Source of the DNA: Vulcanimicrobiota bacterium
GTDB lineage: Bacteria; Vulcanimicrobiota; Xenobia; Xenobiales; JADMJV01
Reading direction: 5' to 3'
Length of the DNA stretch: 64,000 nt
NCBI GenBank assembly: GCA_019637395.1
Contig: JAHBVR010000013.1
Location: forward strand, 186,001 to 250,000
A model generated the notes under the pieces. That model saw nothing but the letters and a program-made list of their open reading frames with translations, ran no database searches and was not told the DNA's origin. Shown here piece after piece: positions 32,814-41,615 of this stretch. The translations under genes were made by a program, and so were the position numbers. Within the stretch, counting starts at the first letter, position 1. Each line of letters starts with the position of its first letter.

Positions 32814-34955
32814 TTACTTTTTCTCGTAGATGGAGTCGACCAGCGGAGCGAAGGCCTTGAGCAACGGGCCGCGCTTGGGCTCGCCCTTGGCCAGCTCGTC
32901 TTCGGTCAGGTCGCGAGGAACGATGGCCACTTTGCGAATCTGCTCGTGGTCGTCGTTGCTCTTGGTCAGGTCCTTGGTGATGCTCTGGAAGAATTCCTTA
33001 ACGGCGGGCACCGAGGCCAGCATTTCGCGGGTATCGCCACTGTGGCCGTTGGCCTTGGCCCACTCGCCCAGCTTGTCGTAATTGGGAACGATGAGGGCGC
33101 CGATGTAGGGGCGACCTTCCCCGACCACGATGGCGTGAGCGATGTAGGGGCTGGTTTTGAGCAAGGTTTCGATCGGCTTGGGGGCGACCTTCTTGCCGGT
33201 GGCCAGAGCCACGAAATTCTTGAGGCGGTCGGTGATCTGAACGTGCCCGGCGTCATCGGTCTTACCCACGTCGCCGGTGTGGAAGAAGCCATTCTCATCG
33301 ATTGCTTCCGCGGTCTTCTCCGGATCGTTGAGGTAACCGAGCATCAGGTTCGGGCCGCGGAACTTGATTTCACCGGCCCCCTGGAAGGCTTTGTCGGGCT
33401 GGATGTCCATCTCGACGTTGGTGACCACCGGTCCGACCGTGCCCAGGCGCTGGCCATGTAGCGGGCTGACGTTGGTGACGCCGGCTTCCGAGCTGCCGTA
33501 GCCGTTGGAGAGCTGCAGGTCGTTGTCCCAGAAGAAAGCGGCGGTCCGGTCGCTGAGCGGCGCGCCACCCGAGATCATGATGCGGGTGTTGGGGCCGAGC
33601 TTCTCCTGCAGCGCTTTCTTGGTCTTGCTGTAGACCAGCTTGTCGGCCACGGCGTGCTGGAGCTTGGTGCCCAGTTCCACCTTGCCGGCGTTCTGCTGCT
33701 GGTAATACTTTTCGCTGGTGTTGACGGCCCAGTCGAAGGCTTCTCCGGTGGTTTTCTTGGAGGCCCAGAGCCCGGCCCCGGCGCCGATAGCCGCGCCGAC
33801 AGCCGCGCCAATCGGAGAGATACCGCTGAGCAGGCCGCCCAGGATACCGCCGGCGGCGGCCCCACCGACCGGTCCCCAGATCTTATGAACCAGGGGCTTG
33901 CTGGTTTCGTGAGCCTTGCTGGCCACGCCGTCGAGCATCTTGTCATAGAGCTGCGGGATGGCGGCCATCACGGTGGGCTTGGTAGCCACCACATCGTTCA
34001 TAAAGTTCTTGTGGCCGTCGGTGTAGGCCAGAGCGGCGCCGCCGGCCGTCAGGGTGTAAGCCACGATGCGCTCAAAAATATGGCCGAGCGGGAGAACGGC
34101 CAGTTCAAGGTCGCCCTTCAGATGAACATCTTTGAAACCGGCGCTCGGATTGGCCACCATCACCCGCAGCGCGCCTTCCACAGAAGAGAGCAAGGAGCCG
34201 TGAGTGTGCAGCACGCCCTTGGGAGTGCCGGTGGTTCCCGAGGTAAAAACCATCGAGGCCACGTCGGTGGCTTTGAGTTCGCTTTTGCGCTTCTCGACTT
34301 CGGCCGCGTGCTTGTCGCCGGGAGCCAGCAGTTGATCCCAGGTGATGACGTTCTTGGTGGACTTGAGCTCGGTGTCGTGCATGACCACGATGGTCTTGAG
34401 ATCGGGAAGATCCTTTTCGCACTTGATCAGTTCAGCCAGACGCTCGTCATTATCGACGATGCAAACTTTGGCTTTGCAGTTCTTGAGGTTGAAGCTAATA
34501 GCGTCGGCTTTGGAATCGCGGTAGAGAGGCGCGTGCACGGCGCCGGCCGAGATGGTGCCCAGGTCACCGATGACCCACTCGGGGGAATTCTCGGCGTAAG
34601 TGGCCACGCGGTCACCGGGCTGAATACCCAATTCGATCAGGCCGCCGGCCATCTTCTTGCGGGTGGCGTCGGCTTCGCCGTAGGAGATAAACTCGAAGTT
34701 GCCGTCGACTTTGCTGCCCAGGAAGCGAGCGTTGGGGTCCTTGGCCACGGCCGTCTCAAACATCTGCGGGATGGTCTTGACTTCAGCCCTGGCGGCCCAG
34801 TCTTTGAGGGCCTGTCCCGGCTGAAGATTGGCCCAGTCAGCTTTGGGGTCGGCCTGGAAAGTTTCACCTTGAGCCGCGGGAGCCTGGGGGGCGCGCGAGG
34901 CGACGGCCGGGAGGCTGGTGGCGACGGCCTGGGTTTTTACAGAGGTGATGTTCAT
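32814..34955 (-). CDS. Long-chain acyl-CoA synthetase with disordered N-terminus and glycine-zipper insertion
   Basis: This 713-residue AMP-forming enzyme activates fatty acids with ATP and CoA. The P-loop TSGTTGTPKG is at 238-247. Later motifs are SNGYGSSEAG, FHTGDVGKTDDAG, ITDRLKNFVALATGKKVAP and the C-terminal Lys in KRGPLLKAF. Two features are odd. Residues 1-33 are a low-complexity Ser/Ala/Pro/Gln stretch (MNITSVKTQAVATSLPAVAS). Residues about 361-398 are a Gly/Ala membrane-type helix pair (GPVGGAAAGGILGGLL, then IGAAVGAAIGAGAGLW), placed between the helix ending LVHKIW and the conserved FDWAV helix where relatives have a short loop. The insertion could anchor or oligomerise the enzyme in membrane. 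AGGAAAG precedes the start. Confidence 0.88.
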   Translation of the reverse strand: MNITSVKTQAVATSLPAVASRAPQAPAAQGETFQADPKADWANLQPGQALKDWAARAEVKTIPQMFETAVAKDPNARFLGSKVDGNFEFISYGEADATRKKMAGGLIELGIQPGDRVATYAENSPEWVIGDLGTISAGAVHAPLYRDSKADAISFNLKNCKAKVCIVDNDERLAELIKCEKDLPDLKTIVVMHDTELKSTKNVITWDQLLAPGDKHAAEVEKRKSELKATDVASMVFTSGTTGTPKGVLHTHGSLLSSVEGALRVMVANPSAGFKDVHLKGDLELAVLPLGHIFERIVAYTLTAGGAALAYTDGHKNFMNDVVATKPTVMAAIPQLYDKMLDGVASKAHETSKPLVHKIWGPVGGAAAGGILGGLLSGISPIGAAVGAAIGAGAGLWASKKTTGEAFDWAVNTSEKYYQQQNAGKVELGTKLQHAVADKLVYSKTKKALQEKLGPNTRIMISGGAPLSDRTAAFFWDNDLQLSNGYGSSEAGVTNVSPLHGQRLGTVGPVVTNVEMDIQPDKAFQGAGEIKFRGPNLMLGYLNDPEKTAEAIDENGFFHTGDVGKTDDAGHVQITDRLKNFVALATGKKVAPKPIETLLKTSPYIAHAIVVGEGRPYIGALIVPNYDKLGEWAKANGHSGDTREMLASVPAVKEFFQSITKDLTKSNDDHEQIRKVAIVPRDLTEDELAKGEPKRGPLLKAFAPLVDSIYEKK

Positions 34956-35056
34956 TGGTTTTCTTTCCTACTCAATTTCTCTGTGGTCAGGTTAGCAAGA
35001 CGGCCTTAAAAATTTTTGGAAAGGTTCCGAGGGGGGTCGGAAGGGAAGTCGGTGAT

Positions 35057-35359
35057 ATGATCAAGCCATTGGATTTGCGCCAGGCAGTGAGGGAACTCTC
35101 TCCTGGTAAGTTGATGGGCGTCCTGGAGAAGGAAATCGAACGAATCGAGGATTACCTGGAAGAACTGGCTGAGGACTCCTCCCAGGAAGCCGCCATGGAG
35201 GCCTGGGACCAATATCTGTGCAGCTTGCAGATGCTCGAGCACTATCTGCACAACGACGAGCTGAGTCCCGAAAGACTCGATCGGATCTGTAGCCGGGCCG
35301 AACAGGCCCGCGCCCGGCTCGATCTACGTCAAGGTGATTCTAAAACACCGAATCACTGA
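35057..35359 (+). CDS. Small acidic helical protein, unknown function
   Basis: I recognise no family for this 100-residue protein. It is almost entirely alpha-helical and acidic (EKEIERIEDYLEELAEDSSQ), with no signal or membrane segment, and is probably cytoplasmic. The ATG at 35057 follows a purine-rich stretch (GGGAAG), and the longer frame reaches back into the acyl-CoA synthetase promoter, so this start is preferred. It lies 77 bases before the spermidine-synthase-like gene on the same strand. Confidence 0.6.
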   Translation: MIKPLDLRQAVRELSPGKLMGVLEKEIERIEDYLEELAEDSSQEAAMEAWDQYLCSLQMLEHYLHNDELSPERLDRICSRAEQARARLDLRQGDSKTPNH

Positions 35360-35436
35360 TCCACATCAAGGCAAGGTTACAGCGTTCGGACTGGGCGAAA
35401 GGGAAGCGGAAGGGCCTCGGCCGAAGCCTGGCGCCT

Positions 35437-37521
35437 ATGCAGCAGCCTCGCCATGCCAGCTGGCTCAACGACTCGTCCTGGAGTGAGAACGGCCTGTCCC
35501 CGACAGGATTCATCGGACTCACCACCTTCGCCATCCTGGCTTTGGAACTGGCTCTGATTCGCTGGCTGCCCAGCCAGGTAAGAATTTTCGCCTACTTCAA
35601 CAATCTGACGCTCATCTGCGCTTTTCTAGGAATGGGCCTTGGGGTGGCCCTGGGCAAACGTTTGCCCGGTCTGATTCACGCACTCCTTCCCTGGTTGGCC
35701 GTCTACAGCGGTATCGTCAGTTTTGCGGGGCCGCTGGGCCTGACCCAAATTCATTTCCCGGACCCGAGTGTGTACCTGTGGGGCGCAGAAAACGCCAATG
35801 GAATGTTTGGGTTAGGCGCTTTCAGCCTGCTCCTGTTGGGCTGCATCTCTATTTTCGTGCTGGCGGGGGCTCCGCTCGGCTTCCTGTTCTCCAGGCTGCC
35901 TACCTTAAAGGCCTATTCGGCCGACCTGGCCGGCTCCTTGCTGGGAGTTCTGTGCATGACCGCCAGTACCGCCCTGCACGCTCCCCCACCGGTGTGGCTG
36001 GCTTTAGGAGCGGCACCTTTTTTAGTAATCTCGCGTCGTTGGCTATCGGTACTCGGTCTGGCCCTGACCATCGCCGCTGGAGTCCATTCCATCGAGGGCG
36101 CCCGTTTTTCCGCCTACAACCGCATCGACTTGATCCGCGACGAGACGGGCATGGCTCTGATGGTCAACTGTGACTTCCATCAATACATCTATGACCTTTC
36201 CGAAGCAGCTATCAGCCAGCCCAACGAAGTCGGCCGATTGATGAGCGCCTGCCGGGCCGTCTACGATATTCCGTTCATTCTCGGCGACGCCAAAAAACGA
36301 GCCCTGGTGGTCGGCGCCGGGACCGGCAACGACGTCCAGGCTGCCTTGCGCAACGGAATGCAGCACGTCACCTCGGTGGATATCGATGGTGTGATCCTCA
36401 AGCTGGGAACCCAACTCCATCCAGAGCGGCCTTATGATGATCCTCGCGCCCACCAAGTGGAGAATGACGCCCGCGCCTACATCAGCCAGTACCGAGGTGA
36501 GCCCTACGACGTCGTCTGCTACGGACTGCTGGACAGCCATGCCATGTTCGCCGCCATGTCCAGCCTGCGCCTCGACAACTACGTCTACACCCTTGAGGGC
36601 TTTCGCAAGTCCTGGCAAAACGTCAGCCCGGATGGACTCATGTGCGTCAGTTTTAGCATCTACGGCGGCAGTTGGATTTCCGACCGGCTCTTCTGGACCC
36701 TCCAGCAGGCCACCGGCGTGGAGCCCATCATGATCGACCATCAGATGCAGTACGGACGGACTTTCGTGGTCGCCAAACATCCAGAACGGCTCCATCTGGA
36801 GCGGATCGGCGTGCCCATTTTGCGCAAGCCCGCGAAAGGCCTGGCGCAAACCCGGCTGGCCACGGATGACTGGCCGTTCCTCTACATCAATCCCGGCGTC
36901 TTTCCCACCGGCTATGTAGTGGTGCTGTGCGGACTCTTGTCGGTCGCGGTGGTGGCCACCCCCCTGGCCTACGGCAAAGCGACCCTGGGCCGCGACTTCG
37001 ATCTACCGCTCTTTTTGATGGGCGCCGCTTTTCTCTTGCTGGAAACTCGTGGCATCACCAGTTTGGCGCTGCTGTGCGGCTCGACCTGGGTGGTAAACTC
37101 GGCCATCTTTGCATCGGTTCTGCTGCTGGTCTGGCTGGCCAATCTGGCCGTCATGCAGTTGTCGCTGAAAAATCCCAAACCCTGGTTGCTCCCGCTGTTG
37201 CTCTCGGTGGTTCTGGTCTGGCTGTTCAATCCCGAATGGCTGATTGGCCTGGCACTGCCGGTGCGAGCACTGCTCGGCGGTCTGGTGCTGGCGCTGCCCA
37301 TTGGCTTCGCCGGCATCATCGTGTCTCTGCTCTTGGCCCGCTCGACTAACCCTTCCGCTTCGTTGGGAAGCAACCTGCTGGGCTCGGTGTTTGGCGGGTG
37401 CCTGGAGTATAGCTCGATGCTCTTCGGCTTGAAGTGGCTGGCCCTGATGGCGCTGATGCTCTATCTGCTGGCCGCCGCGCTCATCAGCCACCGCTGCGTG
37501 ACGTCAACGACGCAGGATTGA
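35437..37521 (+). CDS. Membrane spermidine-synthase-like methyltransferase-fold protein
   Basis: This 694-residue protein has about seven hydrophobic helices in residues 25-220, a soluble Rossmann methyltransferase-fold domain of the spermidine synthase type in about 230-450, and six or seven more helices from 485 to the end. The nucleotide-binding loop is ALVVGAGTGNDVQAAL (289-304), followed by VTSVDIDGVILKLG with the acidic strand-end residues. Spermidine synthases move an aminopropyl group from decarboxylated SAM, but membrane-embedded relatives are uncharacterised and the substrate is open. The family is known from many genomes as a 'spermidine synthase-like' membrane protein. A small membrane protein gene follows 31 bases later. 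Confidence 0.75.
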   Translation: MQQPRHASWLNDSSWSENGLSPTGFIGLTTFAILALELALIRWLPSQVRIFAYFNNLTLICAFLGMGLGVALGKRLPGLIHALLPWLAVYSGIVSFAGPLGLTQIHFPDPSVYLWGAENANGMFGLGAFSLLLLGCISIFVLAGAPLGFLFSRLPTLKAYSADLAGSLLGVLCMTASTALHAPPPVWLALGAAPFLVISRRWLSVLGLALTIAAGVHSIEGARFSAYNRIDLIRDETGMALMVNCDFHQYIYDLSEAAISQPNEVGRLMSACRAVYDIPFILGDAKKRALVVGAGTGNDVQAALRNGMQHVTSVDIDGVILKLGTQLHPERPYDDPRAHQVENDARAYISQYRGEPYDVVCYGLLDSHAMFAAMSSLRLDNYVYTLEGFRKSWQNVSPDGLMCVSFSIYGGSWISDRLFWTLQQATGVEPIMIDHQMQYGRTFVVAKHPERLHLERIGVPILRKPAKGLAQTRLATDDWPFLYINPGVFPTGYVVVLCGLLSVAVVATPLAYGKATLGRDFDLPLFLMGAAFLLLETRGITSLALLCGSTWVVNSAIFASVLLLVWLANLAVMQLSLKNPKPWLLPLLLSVVLVWLFNPEWLIGLALPVRALLGGLVLALPIGFAGIIVSLLLARSTNPSASLGSNLLGSVFGGCLEYSSMLFGLKWLALMALMLYLLAAALISHRCVTSTTQD

Positions 37522-37552
37522 ACCCCTTGGTGAAGTGCGCTGTAGAGAGTCT

Positions 37553-37939
37553 ATGCGGACAAGACTCATCTTGGGCTTCCTGGTCGGCGCCTTCTTCTCG
37601 TGGCAACTCTCCCCCATTTTCTACGAATGGGTTCTCATCCATTCTCCTGATCCATGGGCCTGGTTGCTGGGGCTGCCGGCTCTGGGCTACTGGGTGGGGC
37701 AAGCCCCACGCATCCCCTTCCGGCGCGGCCTGGTCTGCGGCTGGATCGCGCCGCCCTTGCTCGTCTGGCTCCCCGAGATCCAGTGCATCAGCCATACTCT
37801 GGCCACCTGGGGAGGTTGTGGTACCGGCCGGCGCTTCGCCTGGATGCAAGCCACCGGCCTGCTCTTCTGCCTGCCCGCCGCCCTGGGCCAACTGCGCTGC
37901 TACCTGCGTAAGTCCACCCAAAGCCGACTGCCCCAATGA
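37553..37939 (+). CDS. Small multi-pass membrane protein, unknown function
   Basis: No family is recognised for this 128-residue protein. It has three or four hydrophobic segments (LILGFLVGAFFSWQL; WAWLLGLPALGYWVG; LVCGWIAPPLLVWLP; ATGLLFCLPAALG) and a cysteine-containing loop (TWGGCGTGRRF). ATG at 37553 is preferred over the one at 37535 because it begins the basic MRTR before the first helix. It is probably co-transcribed with the spermidine-synthase-like gene. Its end touches the terminator of the opposite-strand gene. Confidence 0.6.
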   Translation: MRTRLILGFLVGAFFSWQLSPIFYEWVLIHSPDPWAWLLGLPALGYWVGQAPRIPFRRGLVCGWIAPPLLVWLPEIQCISHTLATWGGCGTGRRFAWMQATGLLFCLPAALGQLRCYLRKSTQSRLPQ

Positions 37940-37970
37940 AAAAAGGCGCCCGCCATCACAGCGAGCGCCC
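37939..37970 (-). terminator. Intrinsic terminator of the acyl-CoA dehydrogenase gene
   Basis: On the minus strand GGCGCTCGC pairs with GCGGGCGCC (one G-T pair), followed by six Ts (A-run at 37939-37944 on the plus strand). It lies 18 bases past the stop of the gene at 37988. Confidence 0.8.
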
Positions 37971-37987
37971 CTCTCAAACCGGACCGA

Positions 37988-40090
37988 CTAGGCCGGATTC
38001 TTACCGTAAGCGATGGGAGCGGCCAGACACTTCTCGGGGATAGCGAAGGCGTCCACCAGGGCGACAGCGTCGGGGCGGATTTCGGCGCACAGAGCGGTAA
38101 CCTGTTCGCCGACCGCGATCGACTTGGAGGCGCTCAGGTAGCCATGCTCCAGGTACCAGCCCTTGTTCTCTTCGATGGTCGAGAGAGCGTAGAGGTCGCA
38201 CAGTTTATCCAGGGTCTTCTTGAGGTTTTCGTCCTGGCAGTTGGCCACGGCGTTCTGGAAGCTGTGCAGGATACCGCGGTCGATGCGGGCCTTACCGGCG
38301 ATGAGCATTTCCTTCTGGCACAGGTTGACGGCCTGGCCTTTGTCGACGCCCTTCTTGATAAGCGAGCGCATCTTGTTGGCCACTTGCAGCATAGCCACTT
38401 CTTCGCGATACTCGAAAGCGTCTTTCTGGAAAGCGGCGCCCTTCAGGTGCTCCGGACTGGTGCGGCGTTTCTGGATGGGGTTTTTGTCCCAGGCGTGGGA
38501 GATGGCGTCGGTAGCGACCTTGATGGCCATGCCGACCGGGCCCTTCTCCTTAGCCGTGCGCGACAGTTCGTCCAGACCACCCTTGGCGATCATCTGGGAG
38601 AGGATGGTGTTGTCACCTTCGAAGGTGGAGAAAATGTCTACGTCGGCCTGCATCTGGGCAAAGCGGTTCTCGGCCATATAGCCTTGAGCACCGCAAGCTT
38701 CGCGGCATTCTTGCAGGGTATCGATAGCGTGCCAACTGGCGGCAGCCTTCAAGCCACCGGCGACATCGCCGACCTGACGGCGCGTATCGTCGGTAACGTT
38801 TACGTAGGATTCGATCAGGTCTTTAATCGCAAAATCCAGAGCGTAGGTTTTGGCCAGACGGGGGATCAAGCGCAACTGGTGAGCCTGATAGTCGAGCAGT
38901 TTCTGCTCCGGCTCGCCAAACTGCTTGCGCTGCTCGGCGTAACGGATGGCGGTGGTCAGACCGTTCTTGGCGGTCGAGTTGGCCGAGGCGCCGATGGAGA
39001 CGCGGCCGGTGATGAGCGTGCCGATCTGGGTAAAGAAACGCTTATTCTTGTTCTCGATAGGGCTGTGGTATTCGCCCTGCTCGTTGACTCCGCCATACTT
39101 GTCCAGCAGGTTGTCACGGGGCACCGAGACGTTCTCGAAGAACAGGCGGCCGTTGTCCACGCCGTTCAGGCCCTTCTTCTCGCCGCAGTCGCCGATGGAG
39201 ACGCCGGGCATCGAATTGCCCTTGTCGTCGCGGATGGGAACGATAATGGCGTGAACGCCTTCGTTCTGACCGTTGACTTCGAGCTGGGTGAAGACGGTGG
39301 CGAACTTGGCGTGCTTGGCGGCGCCACCGATGTAGTCTTTGCGGGCTCCCGGGGTGGTGGAATTGATGATGAACGAATCCGTGGCTTTGTCATACTTGGC
39401 GACCGTTTCCAGGCCGGCCACGTTGGAGCCGTGGCCGGTCTCGGTCATCGCGAAGCAACCGGGAGTTTCCAGCGACATGATGCCGGGCAGGAATTTCTGG
39501 TGGTGCTTCTCGGTGCCCAGGTTGTAGACGCTGCCGCCCCACAGACCCATCTGCACACCGAACTTGATGGCCAGGCTCAGGTCAAAGTGGGCCATCGTTT
39601 CGAAGGCGGCGATGTTGCCGCCCATATCGGCCGAACCACCGACCGATTTGGGGAAGGCCAGCGAGCCCATTCCATTGCGGGCCAGCTCCTTACACCAACC
39701 GAGCACCTGCTCGCGGTAGTCTTCCTTTTTCAGGCCTTGAACGTGGCTGAACATCGGGGCGTCGAAGATGTGACGAATCTTTTCTTTAGCGGCGGCGTGG
39801 GGGCCGTCGAGCAGCTGCTGCATGGCTTTGATGTCGAAGCTGGCGTTGGCGGCGGCCGTCTTCTGGGCCTCGTCGCCAATCGAGTGCGGAGCGATGGGCT
39901 GCACTACCGGGGCGGCGGGAGCGGCCGGAGCGCTGGCGCTCTGAGCCGGCTGGCCGGCGACGAAGGCGTCGGTCGGGTTGGGAGCAGCGGCCTCTTTGGC
40001 GTTAGGGGTGGAAGCCCACTTGAGTGCATTGGCAGCGTTCGCTCCGCCCAAGCTGCGGAGGGTCGAGAGGTTGTTGTTCGTGTTCATCAT
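37988..40090 (-). CDS. Acyl-CoA dehydrogenase / acyl-CoA oxidase-like enzyme with N-terminal extension
   Basis: This roughly 700-residue flavoprotein belongs to the acyl-CoA dehydrogenase superfamily and looks closer to acyl-CoA oxidases. Motifs are CFAMTETGHGSNVAGLET, FENVSVPRDNLLDKYGG, and late CREACGAQGYMAENRF followed by FSTFEGDNTILSQMIAKGG, which fits the oxidase pattern CGGxGY and tyEGDNtVL. It would oxidise the alpha-beta bond of acyl-CoA. Length fits an oxidase plus a low-complexity N-terminus of about 75 residues rich in Asn, Ala, Pro and Ser (MNTNNNLSTLRSLGGANAAN). The ATG at 40090 or 40087 is preferred over the GTG at 40096. It diverges from the PlsC gene across an unusual regulatory region. 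Confidence 0.82.
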   Translation of the reverse strand: MMNTNNNLSTLRSLGGANAANALKWASTPNAKEAAAPNPTDAFVAGQPAQSASAPAAPAAPVVQPIAPHSIGDEAQKTAAANASFDIKAMQQLLDGPHAAAKEKIRHIFDAPMFSHVQGLKKEDYREQVLGWCKELARNGMGSLAFPKSVGGSADMGGNIAAFETMAHFDLSLAIKFGVQMGLWGGSVYNLGTEKHHQKFLPGIMSLETPGCFAMTETGHGSNVAGLETVAKYDKATDSFIINSTTPGARKDYIGGAAKHAKFATVFTQLEVNGQNEGVHAIIVPIRDDKGNSMPGVSIGDCGEKKGLNGVDNGRLFFENVSVPRDNLLDKYGGVNEQGEYHSPIENKNKRFFTQIGTLITGRVSIGASANSTAKNGLTTAIRYAEQRKQFGEPEQKLLDYQAHQLRLIPRLAKTYALDFAIKDLIESYVNVTDDTRRQVGDVAGGLKAAASWHAIDTLQECREACGAQGYMAENRFAQMQADVDIFSTFEGDNTILSQMIAKGGLDELSRTAKEKGPVGMAIKVATDAISHAWDKNPIQKRRTSPEHLKGAAFQKDAFEYREEVAMLQVANKMRSLIKKGVDKGQAVNLCQKEMLIAGKARIDRGILHSFQNAVANCQDENLKKTLDKLCDLYALSTIEENKGWYLEHGYLSASKSIAVGEQVTALCAEIRPDAVALVDAFAIPEKCLAAPIAYGKNPA

Positions 40091-40114
40091 AGGCACACTT
40101 TAGCTACCGACCCT

Positions 40115-40213
40115 AAAAAAAGCTTGAATCCCCCCTTTCAGGCTTTTTTTAGAAAGAACCGCGCTTTCCGTCTATTTATATACATGCAGCCAAAATCGTT
40201 TCAGGCTTTTTTT
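40115..40213. promoter_or_regulatory. Inverted and direct poly-T repeats between divergent lipid genes
   Basis: The 175-base gap between the acyl-CoA dehydrogenase and PlsC genes holds AAAAAAAGC (40115-40123) facing GCTTTTTTT (40142-40150), a stem with T-runs on both strands. TTTCAGGCTTTTTTT at 40136-40150 recurs exactly at 40199-40213. Terminator-like structures in front of two divergent starts suggest attenuation or a regulator site shared by both genes. Confidence 0.5.
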
Positions 40214-40265
40214 GGATGAGCCTGGCATACTTCAACCATACACACGAGAAGAGAGCCAACTCACC

Positions 40266-41564
40266 ATGCAGATCACATCCACCAACAATGGTATCGCTCG
40301 CACCCTGAACCGCCAGCCGCAGAAACCGGCCGACGCTTCTCAGGATACGCAGGCTCCGGCGCCCAAACCGGAAGCTCCCAAGCAGAAGAAGCCCACCAGC
40401 AGCCTGGAGCTTCCTCCCAACAACCGCTACCACTGGGATGATAAGGTCGCCAAGCGAGTCCGCCAGGTGCGCGACGTGCTGCTGCCGCTGGCCTTCCGCA
40501 TGAAGGACGAGGGCTTCGAGAACATTCCCAAGGACGGCAACTTTATCGTCGGCCCCACTCACCAGGGTATGCCGGACGCCATTCTGGCCTCCCGCATCAT
40601 GGGCGACAAGCCCTTCGGTTCGATGTCCGACATCAATCAGTTCAAAGGTCTCGTGGGTAAGGCGCTCAGTGGCTCCGGCTCCTTCCCGGTCGACCGTTAC
40701 AAAGAGTATGAAGGCGATTTCCCCAAGCCGGCCGAGCACGCCAAGGAAATCCTCAATACCGGTGAGAGTTTCATCTTTTATCCCGAGGGTCGTATCTTCA
40801 ATGACGACCACGTCCACCCCATCCAGCCCGGCGTCGGCAAAATCAGCGTCGACTCCAACGTCAAATACGCTCTGCCGGTGGCTCAAGACTACCGCAAGGA
40901 CCGCGAATTCCATCCGGTCGAAACCGGCATCGGCGTGTTGCTCTCGGCCGCCGTCACCGGCGCGGGCATCTGGGCGGCCACCCAGGGCGGTCTGGCCGGC
41001 GGCATCGCTGGCGCCTTGACCGGTCTTATCAGCGGAGCCGTTCTCGGCGGTGCCGCCGGTGCGGCCACCAAACTGAAGGGCGAAGCCGGTGACAAAATTA
41101 CGGCCGGCCTGAAAGGCGCCGCTCTGGGCGCCATCGCCGGCAGTGTCGGCGCCGGTGTGGTGGGAGCTTCTGTTCCCGGTGCGGCCGGAGCCGTGTTGGG
41201 AACCACCAGCGTGCTCACCGGTCTGACCGGACTGGGCGCCACCTACGGCTGGACCCACCGCATGATCGCCACCACCAAAGTGGGCCAGCCTATCGAAGTG
41301 GAGCCCTACCGCCAGCGCGCCGCCGCCAACCCGGATCAGGAAGCCGGCAAACACGCCGAATCGTTACGTCTGACCTCCGACTTCCACGCCGAGATGGTAA
41401 AGCTGAAAGACGGCATCACCGGTAAGACCACTCCTTACAAGATGGACGCCCAGGGTCGCTCCTGGGGACTGCAAGAGGACGGCCGCTGGGCCCAACTCGA
41501 GCAGGCCGACAAGAAGAACTGGACGCCCATCCAGCCGATGGTCTACATGGACGGCTCCAAGTAA
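40266..41564 (+). CDS. PlsC-type acyltransferase with long glycine-zipper insertion
   Basis: This 432-residue protein contains the 1-acylglycerol-3-phosphate acyltransferase fold. The HX4D motif is H99-D104 in GPTHQGMPDAIL. Block II is GSFPVDRYKE, block III is FIFYPEGRIF (169-178) and block IV is YALPVA (201-206). Residues 1-50 are a disordered Thr/Gln/Pro/Lys-rich leader (MQITSTNNGIARTLNRQ). Between block IV and the strand VGQPIEVEPY, residues about 221-330 are inserted: a 110-residue Gly/Ala run of four or so membrane-type helices (GGLAGGIAGALTGLISGAVL). Normal PlsC has only a short loop there. The enzyme probably acylates lysophospholipid or glycerol-phosphate at a membrane. A terminator follows. 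Confidence 0.82.
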   Translation: MQITSTNNGIARTLNRQPQKPADASQDTQAPAPKPEAPKQKKPTSSLELPPNNRYHWDDKVAKRVRQVRDVLLPLAFRMKDEGFENIPKDGNFIVGPTHQGMPDAILASRIMGDKPFGSMSDINQFKGLVGKALSGSGSFPVDRYKEYEGDFPKPAEHAKEILNTGESFIFYPEGRIFNDDHVHPIQPGVGKISVDSNVKYALPVAQDYRKDREFHPVETGIGVLLSAAVTGAGIWAATQGGLAGGIAGALTGLISGAVLGGAAGAATKLKGEAGDKITAGLKGAALGAIAGSVGAGVVGASVPGAAGAVLGTTSVLTGLTGLGATYGWTHRMIATTKVGQPIEVEPYRQRAAANPDQEAGKHAESLRLTSDFHAEMVKLKDGITGKTTPYKMDAQGRSWGLQEDGRWAQLEQADKKNWTPIQPMVYMDGSK

Positions 41565-41573
41565 ACTTCCAAA

Positions 41574-41611
41574 GGAGCCCTGACCAGCGATGGACAGGGC
41601 TCTTTTCTTTT
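41574..41611 (+). terminator. Intrinsic terminator after PlsC-type gene
   Basis: GAGCCCTG pairs with CAGGGCTC (41595-41602) around a 12-base loop, followed by TTTTCTTTT. It ends just before the convergent MarR-GNAT gene. Confidence 0.8.
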
Positions 41612-41615
41612 CCGG

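Noticed and set aside
38144-40219. 691-codon plus-strand frame opposite the acyl-CoA dehydrogenase
   Set aside because: The minus strand has the complete flavoenzyme motifs; the plus translation is a low-information Val/Gly/Asp-rich shadow with no motif.
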